Shown: positions 39,201 to 53,000 of the stretch, in pieces | How the letters are laid out: every line of letters starts with the position of its first letter | Position numbering within the stretch: position 1 is the first letter of the stretch | DNA from: Neelides folsomi | Taxonomy: Eukaryota > Arthropoda > Collembola > Neelipleona > Neelidae | NCBI GenBank assembly: GCA_034687125.1 | Contig: JAQGBZ010000203.1 | Span: 1-64,000, forward strand | Reading direction: 5' to 3' | DNA: 64,000 nt | Program-made: the position numbers and the translations under genes | The notes under the pieces: generated by a model | Databases searched by the model: none | What the model saw: the letters and a program-made list of their open reading frames with translations, nothing else | Told to the model about the DNA's origin: nothing

Positions 39201-42200
39201 TCACAGAGTCCATCTTCCAGATGACTTATTCTTGATCAAGATGAGGATGAATGGGTTATATAAAGTAGGTATACTCTCTTTCATAATATTCCCAGAGTCA
39301 AGTTGGATATTTGATATGACTGAAAGATTTAGTCTTGGTCAATTGAGAGCTGGGCGCGTGTAATTTATGGGTCGGTGTTGGTTGGAGAGACTGGAGATTG
39401 TGATATTGTTGGCAGCTTCTTGGCCTCTCGCCTCTTCTCACATGCATCTTCTCTGAAGAATGGTCGAGTCCTCATTCCTGGCCTTTCTCCTCTTTAATAT
39501 ATTTCCTCCTCCATTAGAGGACTTCGGGGAGGAAGAGTAGGGAACGTGAAGGGACGATCACCGTGGAGGAAAAAGGTTCATAGTGGGTGAGTTATGTGTC
39601 TGAAATGAATCTATTATTACGATATTACTTAACTCATATTTGGAGAGAGCGGGGCATTAGTTTTTATCCTATGTCTAATATGGGAAGAATTCCCCGGAGT
39701 GTCCGCATCCCACTTGACAAAGGCAGGTCTCTGAGATCACGAGAGGCTCCCCGCCGTCCGAAAAACCTCTCCAAGGTGGATCGCTTCTTTCTCTCTCCCC
39801 CTTATGTCAGACAGAAGGAGTGTTTCGAGTTCTTCCTCGCCCTCTCACCTCCGCCAACAACCCCAATTCCACCCTGATTCACTTCATCATTTACACGCAT
39901 TTTGAACAAAATCGATCGGCTGACCTTTCGCAATCCTTCTACTTAGAACAAACAACATGGTTATATTATCTAAAGTGCGTAGGTGCCACTTAGAGATTTA
40001 CATAATCCCCATTGTTCAAATTGGGTGTGAAGGACTTGACGAAGTTATGAAGTTCTCTATTTGGTTATTGACACAGTGCGGATTGATTTATCATCTCTTT
40101 CCTGGAGAGCTGGGAATTGAAACCTCCAAGAGTGGACCTTTACCAACTACTTGTATTTCTTTAAGCTTATTGCCAACCAATAAATGGTTTGCGGGCTGAT
40201 GTTAACAGAAATGTACTCCTTCAATTGGATCTTGATTTGAGAGGCTGTATAAGGAAATTTAGATTGGAAATGAGAGATTGGAAGAAGAATGATGGAAAAT
40301 TGGATTGAGTCACATTGAGGCCCCTTTGTTGAATTTATCCCTTTGGCAAGAATGAATTTGATCGAAGAGAAATACACTGATTGCATATCCCTGTTGGAGA
40401 TGATAATGGTATTAAAGGAAATGCCAAAGTGACGGGCGAAGAATTAAACTCTTCTTCTTCGTGAGGATGTATGAGAGGTTGCTACCATTTAAAGATGAAC
40501 GATTTAAAGAATAGGATAAGGGATATCTCTCGACGCTACCTGGTTACTTCCATTTAAATATTTTAATCTGGCGTAAGGAGCTGAGAATTAAGGATGGGTT
40601 TGATTGGACATTGGATACGGGGTATCGCACTGCATGTTGGCGTTGGCGGTCCTTCATATGAGCCGCAGTAGCAACTCTCATATATGAACTTCTTTTCTAT
40701 CTCAAATAATGAACTCGTTCTTTTCTCTCGGGATTGATTCACTCCTGATTGATCGACAGGTTTCTTTCCTCTCCCCTAGAAAGGATCTTTATTTGGGAGT
40801 GGGGACGCGGAGTGAACTCCCATCCACAACACTGCTGGGGATTGGGTCTACAGCAATGGTGAAGCAATTGTGTACTTGAGCCAACCAACCGAGAATCATT
40901 ATTCATCGATGGGAGATGAGATGATGATAAAAGATCACATTATGTTCATATTGCACATTGTGCCTTCAAATCATTTGAAGTCCACACGGTCGGCAAGAGT
41001 CTGAAACTTTGTTGAGAAGTTTGACATTCTTTTTCTTATATTTCACCTCTATGGATTTTTAAATCCATTCTTCTTTCAGATCTTTTGATTGTAACAAACT
41101 GATTTGAGGATTGGAAAATTGAGTCGTTTGGGAAGAATCGAAGGGAGGGATCGGGAATTGTCCGGATTTGGAACTTCTCCAACTCATTCGGAGATTGGTC
41201 GAGATAGCGTGATTTGAGGAGTGGGGTGGTCATATTTTTCCGCCTTTGTCCCACGGTGGCCTTAACCCCAACCCACCCAATATTTGTCCGTCGCAGGAGG
41301 GATTTGAGGGAGGGTCTCCAATTTGGATTCGAATCTCTTGGCTGTTCCAAGACCTCAGCTTTGATTCTTTTTCAATTGAAATTTACGAGCAATAATTCAT
41401 TTGATTTCACTTTTACTGTCATTTGCCTTTACTATCCATTTAAATTCATATTATCTAAAAGGTCCTACAGAGTATTTATATATGCCTTCTTATTTACATT
41501 ATAAGGAAACGGCAAACTTGTGCCCCATTGTAACAAAGTAACAACTACAGCTTAAATTTTATACTCGTGTAATATACGTAGTTTTGGCTTATATTGAAGT
41601 TTTATATCCTTTGGAAGTAGGCCTTGACTAGGGCCCGAGACCCGTTGGACTTTGTTTGTCCGATTGGTTCATCCAATTCACTTTGACTTTCTCTCTCATC
41701 AACTTCTATCTCTTGAGAGACTTGTGACACGTTTATGAGTGAAGCGGCAGATAAAGGGAGTTGGAATCATAACGTTCCTTTTGCACCAAGGTCTCTCTTG
41801 AAACGCGTTAAACCTTGCTGTATTATTATTAGATGTAATAAATGAACGGACATTACCGCTTTATTGAATCCTCCTCCATAGTTGTTGGTTGTAGGTATTT
41901 AGTGGAACAAAGGACTCCCGTTGTATCAAACTTGTTTTTCAAATCGGCAAATTTTTGGTACTTGAGTTAATTTCGTCTCGACTTCAAACCCAATTTAACC
42001 AGCGGAGGTTGAAGGCTGATTATGCCGACATGTAAACAAAGTCACACTAGAACAGTTAATTGTGCCCTCTCAGCATTCTCTTCCAACCATCATTTGGGAG
42101 AATCATAAAGATTAGAATCTTGCACACTTCAACTCATAATAATCCCCTTGGTCATCAAAATATTTCCTTTGAACTTCTCACTCTGGATCAAGGTTTTGAT

Positions 42201-45200
42201 GTGTGAGGGATTTTATGTATGCGGTTCTTAAAGGGGAAAGAAGGTTCATGTTTCCTTTTATTGAGTTACAAGTGAGTTATATAAAGTGGTGGGATCATTC
42301 ATGTCATCTCCGTCTTCAAATTTCTTTATTTACAAAGGAGCCCCTCTTAAATGGTCGATGGAGGAACGTGAAAGACGAGTGGTGAAAATGGAAAGTATTG
42401 AAATGATGACATGGCTCAAAGGAAAAAAAACTAAAATATCAACCCTGGTTAAATGGTTAATGGTTAATATTGATATAATGGAAGGAGTTTAAGGGTATTA
42501 TAATAATGAAAGCTTTCAACATGTTCTCTCTGATTGTAAGAGTGAAAGGTGGGAATGCTTTATTATATAATGGATATGAAACGTATAGGTAATGGGGAAG
42601 TAATAATAAAGGGGAATGGAACGAGCATTTGAGGATTTTTGTTGTCCAATTGCCCTGAATATTAACAATGAATTCATACGTTGTTGAAGGAGACCACGAG
42701 GGTGTGGATTTGGTGTGCTGCAACAGAATATCATATAACTATGTTAGATAGGTCAATTGATGATGAATAGAATCTCAATGCATATATGTAAAGGGGAATA
42801 TTTTGGATAAATGAGGAGGACGTCCGTTTACCAATTCTACCACTTTTAGTTCTTTTATTGAGACTAGACTTCCCTGAATAGAGTTTGCCTATATTCAATT
42901 TATGAATCAAATGCGGTCACGAGGGGTTGATCGTTCCCTTTATTAATGTTGAATAAATTTCCCAAAGCCCTTCCCTCCATTTCCACTCTTCAATTTCAAG
43001 GACCGACCCGGTGGTGGATTGAGCGTATAAAGATGTCTAATTCATGCACAAAAGGAACTTTAACTATTTTGATTCCTTGAATATTTTAATAATGGAGATT
43101 CCTCCTCCATGGGTTTTGTGAAGTTGAAAGTAATTATAATTCAAGTATGTGAGCAAGAGCCTTCCACCTCGATTATTATTCATTAAGAGGAGTCTAAGCG
43201 GGAGATTTGCATAGCTATTGAATAATAGTTTTTGGTGATTTTGATTAGTGTGTAATAGTAATTATGGGGCATGTTCGCGTGGAAAGTCTGGGTTCACACG
43301 TCGTATCTCCGGGAGTTTCTCTTATTGTTAGTCGAATAAATTAGCACTTAAAGCCTAAGCTTGAGCCACTAGACCCTATCGGCCCACTCGATCAGCGTTC
43401 GAATTAAAGGCTCTTTGTATTCATTGGGCAGTTGCTCCTCATCTCCACTTGAAGGAGCAAAAGGGGTCCGAAAGAATAATCGTTCCAATCTCCCTCCCTG
43501 CAATCTATGGCATTCCACAAAAACAGAGGTTTCCCTCAAAGATTTAAGGTATTGGGGCCTGGGATCTTGATTGAACTCATTAGCTCATCTGTGCCGAGGA
43601 TTCTCGTTAAGAATCCGAGTGGCCTGGTGAGTGAGGGAAGGCCAATCCGCTCAACACGTAGTAGAGGCACGGGGTGGAATTTGGCCGCTTTGAACCGGGG
43701 GGTTTAATGGGAAGAGAGCAAGTTGAAGAAGCGTGGGATAGAGGCGTTCAGCTCACACCACCTTCCTCCAACACAACCCGAGTGTCATTGAGATTTTTTA
43801 AGGTCGAGAGACCCTGAGACCTCAAATGAGGTGTGAGGAATTTCCAGATTTGAGCCAAAAGTGGCACTAGTGTGGTTCCATTGTTGTGTCTTCGACTCCC
43901 GCAAAGCTCGAAGGGTCGAAGTAAAGAGAAGACAAGGTTGCCTAAATTGGCCCTTAGCTCTATCCCTTCGCCTTCGTCCTCACCAGGGGAGAAGAGAAGG
44001 GAAACTTCCAATGGAGGGAAATGAAGATGAGTCGAAAGAGGCCTGGTGGTGTGAGGGAAGTTGAGGGAAGGCTTGGCCTGTTCACAAATAGGGTGCGAAT
44101 CGACGGCGAGAAAACGCGACCGTTTTGTGCCGCTCTTGACTAGTTGGAAGAGAAATGATGGCCCCTCCAAGTCCCTTATTGGGGACGAGGGATATGAATG
44201 GGGCCCTTCGCTACTACCTATAATACTCCCATTAGACCCTAACAAGGGAAATACTAATGTAAACTTCAGCCTCCACCTTTCCTTAATAAGAGAATGATTT
44301 TTTCCTCATTCGGCTCCTGTCTTTTCCCTCAGCCTCTTCCATTTGGACTGACGATGTGGAGAACAAGGGGAGCTGTCGTTAAGGGTCTTGAAACTGTCAA
44401 TTAACTCGTGTCATTCTATCATTTGATCGCCTTCCCCCCTTCAACTTCCTTCCTCTGGTGGCTAAAGGTCTTCCATTCCGGCAGCCTGTGAAACTTGAGT
44501 TCCTTCGGGAACCCTCAGAGGATGGATGGTTTTAAAAGGAAGATGAGCTTCGTTCATGTCTCGGCTTCGGGCCTTTAATTAGTAGTTGGAAGAACCCCCT
44601 TCCTTTGCCGTGATTAGGACATTCGAACCTTGCTAATGAAGAAGGTTTGTAAGAGAGAGACAGACCCATGGTGTCAATAGGAAGAAAGAGTGATGAAGTC
44701 TTGTAATCTGACTAGGGACTCATTATGATGATATATACCCGAGAAGACAGATCTGCTCACAAGGGACATTCCGATTCTTACTTCTAATTTCCGCCCATCC
44801 GACCCTTCTGATCTTACTTCAATCCTTCATATTTTCATTAGTTCATCCTTTACGGCGTTTAGGAATTGATTACAATCGTTAATTTCCACATTCTTCCATC
44901 GTCATTTTCAATCCTGGTTTGAAAAGAATTGAAAGGACACACGAAGGGTCGAGGCGTAAATTGACTGTTTTGAGGTAAAATACGAGGTTATCACGCCATT
45001 AGCTTTTACGACCAATGCAATGTTCCTCACTTACATGCTCGTTTCCCTATTGAGAGAGCTTCTGGCTGACGATGAGTTCGGGACAATTAATGAGATGAGG
45101 AAAAAAGAGGCTTATTCTTCATTATTGAGGGAAAGTTCTTATCTCAGAGGCAATTAAACACTACAGATGTTCTCTGATTGCCTTTAAACCCCGTCCTCTC

Positions 45201-46799
45201 ATTTTTGTTGATAGAAGGCATCCGTAATGGAAGTTCGTTTAATTTTAATGGGGGCCTTTCATGTTTTCCACTCTCTGTGAAAAAGCAAGGGCAACTTGGA
45301 GCTTTCCAACTTTATTACTTCAATACTCCTTCGGCTGTTGCTTTTGGCGGTGGCCGACATTGGATCTCTGCCTTTTAACTCTCATTTGAATGGTTATTGA
45401 GTCATAGAGGAGGAGGGGGATGAGTTTGAATGAATTCCCTTAAACTGAGATTTGAGTTACAATGAGATATCAGCTATTGGTATTCATCTCCCAGACAAGG
45501 AGCAAGTTAAAAGATGAATAGAAAAGGTCAGGGTGTTGGAAGGAAGCCTTGGAAGGAAGCTCCAGCTTATGGCCAGAATACAAATGTGTTCATTTTAAAG
45601 GTAGAAATGGTCGGTGGAGCAATGGCATTGTGAATATTGTTATTCTTTTTAAACTCCAGGGATATCCTCAATTGTCGGATGGTGGGAGGGAGATGATTTG
45701 GGGAAGGAAGGAATCCCTGACTTGAGAGAGGAAGGAAGAATAAAAGGAAAGGGACCGAATTGGTAAGATCAAGGGGAGGAATGAGATGTTCGAGGTGACT
45801 GGAGGTGGGAGTGCCCTTCATCCCCCGAACGCCGCTTGAGGGAAAGAAAGGGCTGCTCGAGGGACCCTGGGCTTATTATATTGGAGATATACTCACTCTC
45901 GGCTCTATACTCAGGCCGTTAATACGACTATACTCGTACTCGTATTTATATCATTGCTTGGAAGGAAGATGTAAGGGAAGGGCCTTTGGGTAGCTCCTTG
46001 ACAGAGGATAGGAGAGAGATAGGGAGAGGAAGGAATTTATAGCCCACAGCGAGGAGTGGTCAGGCAAGTTTAGTTGAGTTGTAAGCAAGGCCTGTCATCT
46101 CAGATGGGAGTCAGCGTTGGGATTGTCTGCAACGTAGGTTCGCTCCCTCCTATAAACATTCTTTAATACAACGTTCCTTCTTCCAACGCGGATCTATTCC
46201 TTTGGATAAAAGTTGCCATCTGAAGGATAATTAATATTTGTGTAAAACCTCTGTGTGAAGTTTGTGCTGCTATTGAAGGTGACATTTGACGCCGGTGACT
46301 CCAAAACTCGCGTTTAAATTTTCTCCCTAAAACACAAGTTGATAAACACCTGTTGGAATTAAATTAATTGCGAAGGCACACTCGGAATGACCAATTGTGA
46401 TCCTTCATTTAACTCTCGACCTTAATAACTCAATCAAAGTGGTCGGTGGGCGCCAGGAGGTGGAGAGTTTCGTGGGTTGGAGTTTTGGGCCGTGGAGAGC
46501 CTTTTTATATTATTATGGATCTGGAAGTAGGGAATAAGTTTAAAAGAGATAGAACAACAACCTCATGATCAGACGTGGGAACAGAGATTTATTGACATTT
46601 TTTAAATGTTAATCAATGCTGAAGAACTTTGAGTTCCACGTTCAGAACTGTTTCTTATTTTGTTAGATTTATTGGAATTTGTGATGTTTCAATTGAAGCC
46701 ACTTGGCTGCATTCTTCCGTGCAATTACTTTGATGACTTAATTACATGAATAATTGTCTTAATTTCTCCATTAAAATATCCGACTCACCTTACAAGTGA
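39201..46799. other. Gene-free, mostly balanced region ahead of the 46.8-kb exon
   Basis: This includes the longest single frame of the window's right part (165 codons, minus strand, 44245-43748). It has no domain, no splice context and low-complexity-free but unpatterned composition, and such lengths are expected by chance in GC-balanced DNA of this extent. The sequence is otherwise unique, with short GGAAGGAAG repeats near 45540. Enhancer content is plausible but not shown. Confidence 0.45.
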
Positions 46800-47035
46800 A
46801 CATCACTTAATGACATTGAAGAGAACTTTTATTCTTCGAATTCCATTCCAAAGAACTTGACTTTTACTATAATGCCTGAAAAATCATTGACGACAGGGAG
46901 TGGAGGTTTGCCGCCTGGACTCAACTTCTCTCCATTTTCGCCTTTTGGATTTGACCAAAGGGGACAACACATTTGGGAACCTCACACAGCCGCTGCGGCT
47001 GCCGCTGCTCATCACTTTCAAACGCTTCATCATAG
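46800..47035 (+). CDS. Putative N-terminal exon of a developmental regulator (poly-Ala/His segment)
   Basis: The frame is open from 46800 and ends at a strong donor (CATAG/GTGAG, phase 2). From the ATG at 46872 it encodes MPEKSLTTGSGGLPPGLNFS, then PFSPFGFDQRGQHIWEPHT, seven alanines (residues 40-46) and HHFQTLHHR. The Ala run uses mixed GCN codons, so it is not a fresh triplet expansion. Pro/Phe/Gly-rich sequence followed by Ala and His runs is typical of disordered N-termini of homeodomain, POU, Sox, fork-head and zinc-finger factors; no DNA-binding domain is present in the window, so the family is unknown. The 5' limit is uncertain: the exon may start with the ATG in a 5' UTR, or at an acceptor such as 46820-46821, which would give a phase matching the 24.6-kb exon. 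The next exon is not visible within the remaining 17 kb. Confidence 0.6.
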
Positions 47036-50000
47036 GTGAGAATCAATTACAATAAATATTTTCCTTCTTTTGTTAAACAATAGCGGCATGTTAGTGAACT
47101 ATTTTCTAAACTACAATTATCATTATCCACCATTTAAAGTCTCATCAACTCGCGGCATTTATCTTTTATAATTTCACGTCATGTTTAAATTTTAAGTGTG
47201 TGTAAGCTTAAGATAACTGGATCGTGAGGAAATGGTGAAAGACTCTTAATCCTAATTACGAGTTTAATTAATAATTATAAGTTAATAGAACTTTTATTTC
47301 CTTTCTTATGGTCACTATTAAAGAGATAGAATCGGGTTTTTTATATCTAAATGTAACCTAGTACATCCTGCATAATGTGAAAAATTGTAATAATTATAAA
47401 CGTTGTTCTGAGCGAGCTTTAGAATTTGAACTACCCTGGGTTTCAGGAATGGGATGTGACGGGATAATGAGTTTAATTGGAATCGCAATGAGCTCGAGCA
47501 GACATAAGACTCTGGATATTGTTGGACAAGAGTGTTGATAGTAATGGAGATGGAATTATTCACGCTAGGCTAGGTGAGGTAATGCCATTAGGGCCGACCC
47601 AAACTCCTCATTCTCACTCACTTTCGGTGTGAGAGAGAATATGCGTGAAGTCAGTGAATATGAAAATTGCCAGCCTTCCTTTCCGCTTCATTCTTTCATT
47701 TACATCCATCCGCATGCTGAGGTTTTATTAATAAGCTCAGTGATCAATTTAGTCCAAACTTTTTATTTAACATGATACATTTTGAAGATGTTTTTCCCAA
47801 TTAAAAATCTCAATTTAAACTCATGTTTGTAAACTACTAGACTAGGATCATTATATAGCAGATATTAAATGATATTCCAAATATTGGTATTCATAAGTTA
47901 AAGAGACAATCTGTATAAACAATGAGAAAGAATCCGGATGGATAATATTGACTTTTTCATAATCCTAAAGTCTTAAGTTTCGATCCTTTGTGGCGAAATA
48001 TTCATTCTCAAAGGGGGCTTTGTATAAGTTACAGGTTTGTTAGTTAAAGGTCAAGTAGGATCTGTAGGAAGTTTTGTCAAGCTGGAAGATGAGATGTTGA
48101 TGGGGATGGGAAGGCTCATTTCCGAAAAAGCGAGAAAGTGTAATGAAGTGGAGTGGAGCTGATGGCCATCCAGCCGTCCGACGCCTTTACCTCTCAAGGG
48201 TCCCACTTTCCTCCTCTCAAGTAAAATAGAGGAAATGGGAGAGTGGTTGTGTGGGTGCGAGGGTTTCTGGAGGGTGATCTGGTGTAAATTTGGAAAGGAC
48301 CAGCTACTTGTTCTCGCCACTTCATTTACCACCTTTGAGTGTCACTTTGAGTTTCGTTTCACTCCATTTTGGCCATCAAATACATACATATTATATGGGC
48401 TTAATGTAGAATAGAAGAGGACATTAGGGGTCGGAGCTCACCCGCGTCCAGGTCCCATGTCTGGGCATTAAGGAAGGGAACGGGACATATTATTATTATT
48501 TGAAGCAGAACGGGGCTCCCAAGAGAGGAATTAGTAGATTAGGGAATTTGTTGGAAATGTGTCTGAATTGGAAGTCCATGTAAGGGACATTGTGCTCGAC
48601 CCCAATTAAACGAGGGAGACCCTTGAGGGTGAGTGGGAGGCTCTGGAACCATGGACTTGTCAATGCCCTACATTTGGGACAATGAAGGAACATGACAAGA
48701 GACTTAAGGAAACTTGTTTCCTTCACTCTCCATATGGAACCAATTCCTGGTCTTCGCCTGACTTCCCTTATTAATCTCCCAAATCCATGAGAGTTTTTCC
48801 AGTTGCGTATCTACCGCATTGATAAGAATATTGAGTGGAGAGTTCTTTTCTAATCAAGGGCTTAACACTTGTCACGACAGCAAACCTCTCATCTTCCATT
48901 CCTTTCTACGTCCATCATCTCACCTTTCCATCTCCGGCTTGGATAGATGTTCAAATTCCTTTCTTTGTCTTTCGGTAGATTACTCCTGTCTTATCATTAC
49001 GCTTGGTCGGTTCGCTTCTTGATCACAACACTTTTTTTCATCAAATACTGGAACATTTTGAATACAATACATACACTCTTGTAGGAGACCCATTCTAACC
49101 CCCCAAATTCCACAACTATTGGGAATATCTAGACTATGATTAAATGTGAACATAAAGTAGTAGAAATACTTAACGGGCCCAATGGTTTACCTTAGGCTTA
49201 AATACAAAATTCTTTATCAACTTATTATTAAAGTTAGTATAAAATGTATGAGGTTATGTATGGTAGTTGTCCGTGAGGGGAAGTTGTGAATATTACCATT
49301 GCACGCTTCACTCTGTCATCTTGTCAAATTTAGATTTCAAATTTTCTAGTAGTACTGTAGTAATACGTGTATCGTAAGGAAGATATATGAAGGCAATGTT
49401 CTTGGTATGTTTTTACCTCCAAGGCATGAGATGCCAAGTCCCTTAAATAAAGTATGAACTTACCACTCGTAACATTCAAGATCGTCTACTTATAACATGA
49501 CCAAATGCACGAAAGCATTCTTTTACATTCACTCTCATGTTGTAAAAGGCTAACTTAATGTGAGTCCCTATATTGAAAGTAAAAAAGAGTACAAATGAGT
49601 CAATTAACTTCTTCATGAATATTCTCTTTTTTCTTCTCTTGAGAGAAAGAGCCGAAATTAAGCATTTGTGGTTTTTCTTTCACTAGACGCGGGTTAATTT
49701 ATGTAAGTGGTCGAAATGAGAATTTATCATTTGGTTTGAAGTGGATGAGGATTCCACATAGGAGGGCCCTTTTTGAAAAATAAACTAAATAAACAATAAA
49801 CATATGAAAATGGTCTCAAATTTCGAGTCGCTGACGTGGGAAAGGAATAAAAGAGCCAAGAGCTTTGTAAGGAGCGACGAACGAACCAAATGCGTCAAAA
49901 TGTTTTTATTTGCCACTTGAGAGGGGATCGGCATGTTGAAGTAAAAACATTATGACTTATTGGAAGGAAAATTAACTAAGAAATAAATACTGGAGGTCCA

Positions 50001-53000
50001 ATGCTATGTAACATACCAATGATGTTGTTATTCCGCAAGGATATTGCTTTTAGGGTTAGTTAGAAATCTTAGAAGTGAACATTTAAGTATATCCACTTGG
50101 GTTAAATATGAGTAAAAGCATTATCAGAAGCATAATGCATAACACTTGCCTTCACGACCTTTTCATTTACGGCGTCTTTGGTGTGTCTTAGAGTTAAAGT
50201 AACATTATGCTTACGAGTTCCAAGTTCGGAAGCCAATGGGTAGAATAAGTAGTCGGCTGAGGATGTGCACGTACTATGGATGTGTTCATTAGTTTACAAG
50301 TTTACATTAAAGGAAATCTTTGGAAGGATTCTTCTTCTTCTTCCTCTCCTTGTTTTTTCTACTTAAAAAGGGGACCGAACCTCCAGATACTTGTCTGAAT
50401 GGGGTGAGAAGTCTTGAAGTTGTTCTTTCTGTTTTTGATGGTTCTTTCATCTCATCTTATTTCATTTCCCCGATCCTACTCACTTAATATGGGATGGTAA
50501 TTTTTGTCGGTGGCAGGAAAAAGTGGCTCGAATTTCCTTCAACCCTGCTTCCCTTCAATTTTTAATGTTTCCGAGGCTCATCTCTTCAACTCACAAGTCA
50601 CAACGAGAGATCTGTTGGTATAAGAAGGAATAAATAATAATCTAACCTAGTTATATAACTTTTTACACGGATAGAATACCTACTGTGAGTTGTTATGTAT
50701 TTAACTCTTTCCTTCTTAATGTTTTTATAATGTTCTTTTAACATAATTTGAAAAGGTTTGCCTTTTATTTAACCGTATTTACATATAACAAGCTCAGAGA
50801 CTCAGAGTACTTGATGAAGTAATATGAGAGCACTTTACTTTATTACTCATCTTTATCAACTTATGTCAATGATTGAAATGGTCAAGTAGTAATATTTGAA
50901 TAGTTGATGTATTAACTTTCATTTTACACAACGTTTGCATAAACTGGGTTCTAAGATGGTTCCTATTAAACCCCATTGATGCGAAAAATAGGGTAGTAGT
51001 TTTTCTATTGTGAGTTGTGAAAATGAGAAAGATGACGATACAAGGTTGAAGTGGGACTTGAAACATGGGGGTTGTAAGAAGCACCAACGCTCTCGTCTCA
51101 AGTGGTTCCTTCTCAAGTAGTCTTGAGACTTTGAGAGGTCAAGTATTTGGAATTAGATACGGGGAAATGGAGTGTGATGATGATTTTAACTTCGACTGGT
51201 TGGAGAGATGTACCATACATACAGATATGTACATATGTATGTGTGAGTGGAAAAGATCTCCGAAGGAACTCCGAGGTTCATTCTTTGTCTGTCTGCTAGA
51301 CTGTCAGATTGCCTTCATTTAGAGTCAAGTCTGTCTCACTCAAGTGGTCGAAATTGAAATGAAAAGAAGAGGGAGGAATTCTCATTCAATGCAATTGGAT
51401 TGGATTATTCGACACTGTCTTTCTCACCCGACCATGATGGGTTAAAAAAAGTGAAGTGAAGTCTGGCGGCTCCTGGAACTTGGACTTATTAGTTCTACTT
51501 TCAGATCCACTTGTTTCGTGGAGTCTTTCAAGTCTTTCTTTAAGGGGTTCTCCTTCTTCTCAGGTTCCACAAATTGCTCCTTTTTAAGTTGACCTATCAA
51601 TTTTGGTTCGTTTAAAAGATTGGAATAATCCCACCCGAGCATCCTATTTGGCTTTTTTTGAGAAAAACATGATCCGCACGACATCAACAGATAGTAAAGG
51701 GCTCATCGTAAATTCCGGTCCACGGGGTTTTGAATTATGGCCCTGAATTAGGGGGGTGGACCTTTGGGACCTCTTAACCGAGGTTTAACGGTAAACCTTT
51801 TCTCCTATACAAAAATACCATTAAAAGCAATCCTTCCGTCCACCACGAGATAGAATTCATAAGGATGGAATGGGAAATTGGGCCTGGAGTCGGATCAAGG
51901 TTTATGACTTTCCACTTCCTTTTGAGGGAAAATTCTCCTTTGACCTTTCTTAACATAACAAATGTTGTAATGCATGGAAAGGAGTCAAGTTGTAAAAGAC
52001 GAATGCGTAAGAACCAAATAGCCATTTTATTCCCAGACTACACCTAATAAAAATAAATTCTCCAATTTCAGATTTATTTCCTTAAACTCTATTGACCTAC
52101 TGAAATAATTTGGAATTGAAAGGGGGAAACTCGGCAGAGGTCGGAACGTAAAGGGTTTATGAGTTTGGATGAGTCTTAACACTTTTTACGACGAGGAAAG
52201 AATTGAATGGAATAGCCACTGGTTTCTTGATTTTTTAACTTCAAAACATATTGCTTTAAAAATACAATAATAATAAATTATTGTAAATCTGCATGAAGTC
52301 CAAGGGTATATGAGTGGTTTTCATTTAGGGTGTTGTTTAGAATTTAGAAAGATGGAATTTATGCATGCACGGGTCATGATATTATTCAAGATTCCGTGGC
52401 AGAATGCTCGAGTGGGGAAAATCAAAGGTTGGTAGAATGAATCTTGTTATTTACCAAGCTTGAAGATTGGTTCGTTTTAATATACGAACAAAGGATTGAG
52501 GAGGAAGTTGGTGGGTTGGTTTGGGGCTCTTACTCGAAGGACCGCAGAGGAGGATTTTGAATTTAGATGGTTGGGGTTGATGAGACTGGCCGTAGTATTG
52601 GCATCTTTATTGACTCGTCGTGCAGGTTAATCAGCGCATCTCGCTGTTGTGCCGAAATGGTGATCAAGTTGAGAACTTTTTACACCCTCTCTATTATCTA
52701 ATGCCCCGGTGGAGTAAAGTGGAGGCAGGAGGCTGTGAGTCGCCGAATAATGTAATATCCCTCCCTCTGTATATATAATCCCACCTTCGTGTGTATGTAT
52801 ATTAAGTAGTATTATGTATTATATACGAAGTGTATTAGATATTCAAAATGATGATAATACGTGGACTGTAAGCTGTTATCGAAGATTGAGACTCCTTCCA
52901 ATCAGGAGCCTTCTGATTGCCTCACCTCAGACGGCTCATTCAAAGTCTGTGTAAGTGAGAGAATACATTTCTTCTTTTCGACCAAATTACCATCTCTCAA

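Noticed and set aside
41036-41350. 104-codon basic minus-strand frame
   Set aside because: No recognisable domain and no splice sites; its length is unremarkable for chance.
43350-43410. tRNA-like words (TAGTGGCTCA, TTCGAA) on the minus strand
   Set aside because: The order and spacing do not allow a cloverleaf; the T-arm word lies on the wrong side of the D-arm-like word.
43748-44245. 165-codon minus-strand frame
   Set aside because: At near-balanced base composition a few frames of this length are expected by chance over 64 kb in six frames. No domain, no splice sites, no codon pattern.
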